From Blautia sp. (GTDB lineage Bacteria; Bacillota; Clostridia; Lachnospirales; Lachnospiraceae): a stretch of DNA of 64,000 nucleotides. Of the stretch, positions 62,726 to 64,000 are shown in pieces. Location of the stretch: contig JALERH010000028.1 of NCBI GenBank assembly GCA_022764275.1, positions 1-64,000 of the forward strand, in the 5' to 3' direction. Each line of letters opens with the position of its first letter. Positions within the stretch are counted from its first letter, which is position 1. The notes under the pieces are model-generated. The model ran no database searches and was not told where the DNA came from. It saw nothing but the letters and a program-made list of their open reading frames with translations. The position numbers were made by a program, and so were the translations under genes.

Positions 62726-64000
62726 ATGACAGACCATTTTGACGATAAAGAAGAAATTATTGAAGATACGGACAGCAGGGACGATGATCAGGACCGGGAT
62801 GAATATGAAAAGTTCTGTTTCCTTTGCCACAGACCTGAGAGCCAGGCGGGCAAAATGATCGAGCTTCCCAATAATATACATATCTGCAGCGACTGCATGC
62901 AGAAGAGTTTTGATACTATGACCAGCCAGATGAACAATGGCAAGATCAATTATACAGATCTTTTTAATATGCCGAATATCAGTATGATCGATCTGAGCAG
63001 CCTGCAGGATGCGGTACCCAGACCGAAGAAAGTGAAGAAGAAAAAAGCTCAGGAGAAGCCGGTAATTGATCTGAAAAAAATACCGGCGCCCCATAAGATC
63101 AAGGCAACCCTGGATGAATATGTGATCGGCCAGGAAAAGGCCAAAAAGGTCATGTCTGTGGCTGTATATAATCATTATAAGCGTGTGGCAACGGATACTA
63201 TGGATGACATTGAAATTGAGAAGTCCAACATGCTGATGATCGGACCCACAGGATGCGGAAAAACATATCTGGTAAAGACTCTGGCAAAGCTTCTGGATGT
63301 GCCGCTTGCCATCGCGGATGCCACTTCTCTGACAGAAGCCGGTTATATAGGAGATGATATTGAGAGTGTGATCTCAAAGCTCCTCGCGGCAGCGGACAAT
63401 GATGTGGAAAAAGCAGAGCATGGCATTGTCTTCATTGATGAGATTGACAAGATTGCGAAAAAGAAAAACACAAACCAGCGTGACGTCAGCGGCGAGGCTG
63501 TTCAGCAGGGCCTTCTGAAGCTTCTGGAAGGCAGTGAAGTGGAAGTGCCGGTGGGGGCAAACAGCAAAAATGCTATGGTTCCTATGGTTACGGTTAATAC
63601 AAAGAATATTCTTTTCATCTGCGGCGGAGCTTTTCCTGATCTGGAAAATATTATTAAGGAGCGTCTGAACAAACAGGCTGCTATTGGATTTTATGCAGAT
63701 CTGAAGGATAAATATGATAACGATCCGCATCTTCTGGAAAAGGTGACCGTGGAAGATATTCGTAATTTCGGTATGATTCCGGAGTTTATCGGACGTCTGC
63801 CGGTGATTTTTACACTGGGCGGCCTGACTGAGGAGATGCTGGTAAAAATATTGAAGGAGCCAAAGAACGCCATCCTGAAACAGTACCAGAAGCTTCTGGC
63901 ACTGGACGAAGTAAAATTGGAATTCGAGGATGGAGCTTTGCATGCCATTGCTGCGAAAGCTCTGGAGAAAAATACAGGCGCCAGGGCTCTGCGGGCTATT
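62726..64000 (+). CDS. ClpX-like AAA+ unfoldase, divergent (3' end missing)
   Basis: ATP-dependent unfoldase that feeds ClpP. 425 residues visible, running off the window. ATG at 62726 after AAAGGAG. Acidic N-terminal extension of about 28 residues, then the ClpX zinc domain (C31, C34, C54, C57), a long Lys-rich linker, Walker A GPTGCGKT (173-180), pore loop GYIG (206-209; GYVG in most ClpX), Walker B VFIDEIDK, ClpP-binding IGF at 320-322 and sensor-2 GARALR. The RKH pore loop of normal ClpX is absent (the region reads VGANSKNAMVPMV). No clpP or tig beside it, so it is probably a second ClpX. Confidence 0.85.
   Translation, partial: MTDHFDDKEEIIEDTDSRDDDQDRDEYEKFCFLCHRPESQAGKMIELPNNIHICSDCMQKSFDTMTSQMNNGKINYTDLFNMPNISMIDLSSLQDAVPRPKKVKKKKAQEKPVIDLKKIPAPHKIKATLDEYVIGQEKAKKVMSVAVYNHYKRVATDTMDDIEIEKSNMLMIGPTGCGKTYLVKTLAKLLDVPLAIADATSLTEAGYIGDDIESVISKLLAAADNDVEKAEHGIVFIDEIDKIAKKKNTNQRDVSGEAVQQGLLKLLEGSEVEVPVGANSKNAMVPMVTVNTKNILFICGGAFPDLENIIKERLNKQAAIGFYADLKDKYDNDPHLLEKVTVEDIRNFGMIPEFIGRLPVIFTLGGLTEEMLVKILKEPKNAILKQYQKLLALDEVKLEFEDGALHAIAAKALEKNTGARALRAI

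Noticed and set aside
1-64000. tRNA, rRNA, CRISPR arrays, insertion sequences, prophage
   Set aside because: Looked for and not recognised by eye; no cloverleaf with a CCA end, no regularly spaced direct repeats, and no transposase or integrase-like protein among the translated frames.

Overview
The window looks like chromosomal DNA of a spore-forming, Gram-positive Clostridia bacterium, most likely a Lachnospiraceae-type gut anaerobe. The reasons are sporulation genes (germination protease gpr, spoIIP, a GerMN lipoprotein), a c-di-AMP cyclase operon, LytR-CpsA-Psr and LtaS-like envelope enzymes, frequent TTG/GTG starts with strong GGAGG-type ribosome binding sites, and sigma-A-like promoters often with an extended TGN -10. 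I do not name a species.

Layout. 1-2.5 kb: end of a NatAB-like ABC exporter and a YdcZ-type small permease. 2.5-9.9 kb: an operon-like run comEA, response regulator, histidine kinase, GerMN lipoprotein, comEC, holA, preceded by a promoter carrying two tandem 21-bp repeats. 9.9-12.6 kb: rpsT on the minus strand, then gpr and spoIIP. 12.7-18.0 kb: lepA, a small TM protein, hemW, a small membrane protein and an LtaS-like phosphoglycerol transferase. 18.0-25.0 kb: uvrA behind a LexA-type SOS box, an mreB/mbl homologue, recD2 and comF. 25.1-32.7 kb: two unknown membrane proteins, cdaA, cdaR (YbbR), an HPr protein and two exported wall-binding enzymes (L,D-transpeptidase, GH25 lysozyme). 32.7-36.7 kb: two half-size EamA/SMR membrane proteins facing a minus-strand operon of an ArnC/GtrB-like glycosyltransferase, a DegT-like PLP protein and an ATP-grasp protein. 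36.7-38.8 kb: a NiCo (cobalt/nickel) riboswitch with terminator controlling a CDF metal exporter, a decayed MFS gene and a gene-free stretch with repeated GGGGTCT palindromes.

38.8-60.8 kb is a large wall or surface polysaccharide locus: a WecE-like sugar aminotransferase, rfbC, a Wzm/Wzt ABC exporter whose ATPase has a long C-terminal domain, a methyltransferase and a kinase-fold protein (together resembling a split WbdD chain-terminating enzyme), three giant glycosyltransferases each with two GT-A domains, a GT-C-like membrane protein, two further rhamnosyltransferase-like GT2 enzymes, a WbaP-type priming transferase and an LCP ligase that would attach the polymer to peptidoglycan. Two D,D-carboxypeptidases sit inside the locus. 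60.9-64 kb: an HtrA serine protease and the start of a divergent ClpX.

How it fits together: the 38.8-60.8 kb block has parts for lipid-linked priming, chain extension, chain capping, ABC export and wall attachment. The best candidates for something new are the split methyltransferase/kinase capping pair in a Gram-positive Wzm/Wzt system and the 33-36.6 kb lipid-linked sugar module. The most securely readable regulatory elements are the NiCo riboswitch and the SOS box. No tRNA, rRNA, CRISPR array or intact insertion sequence was recognised.
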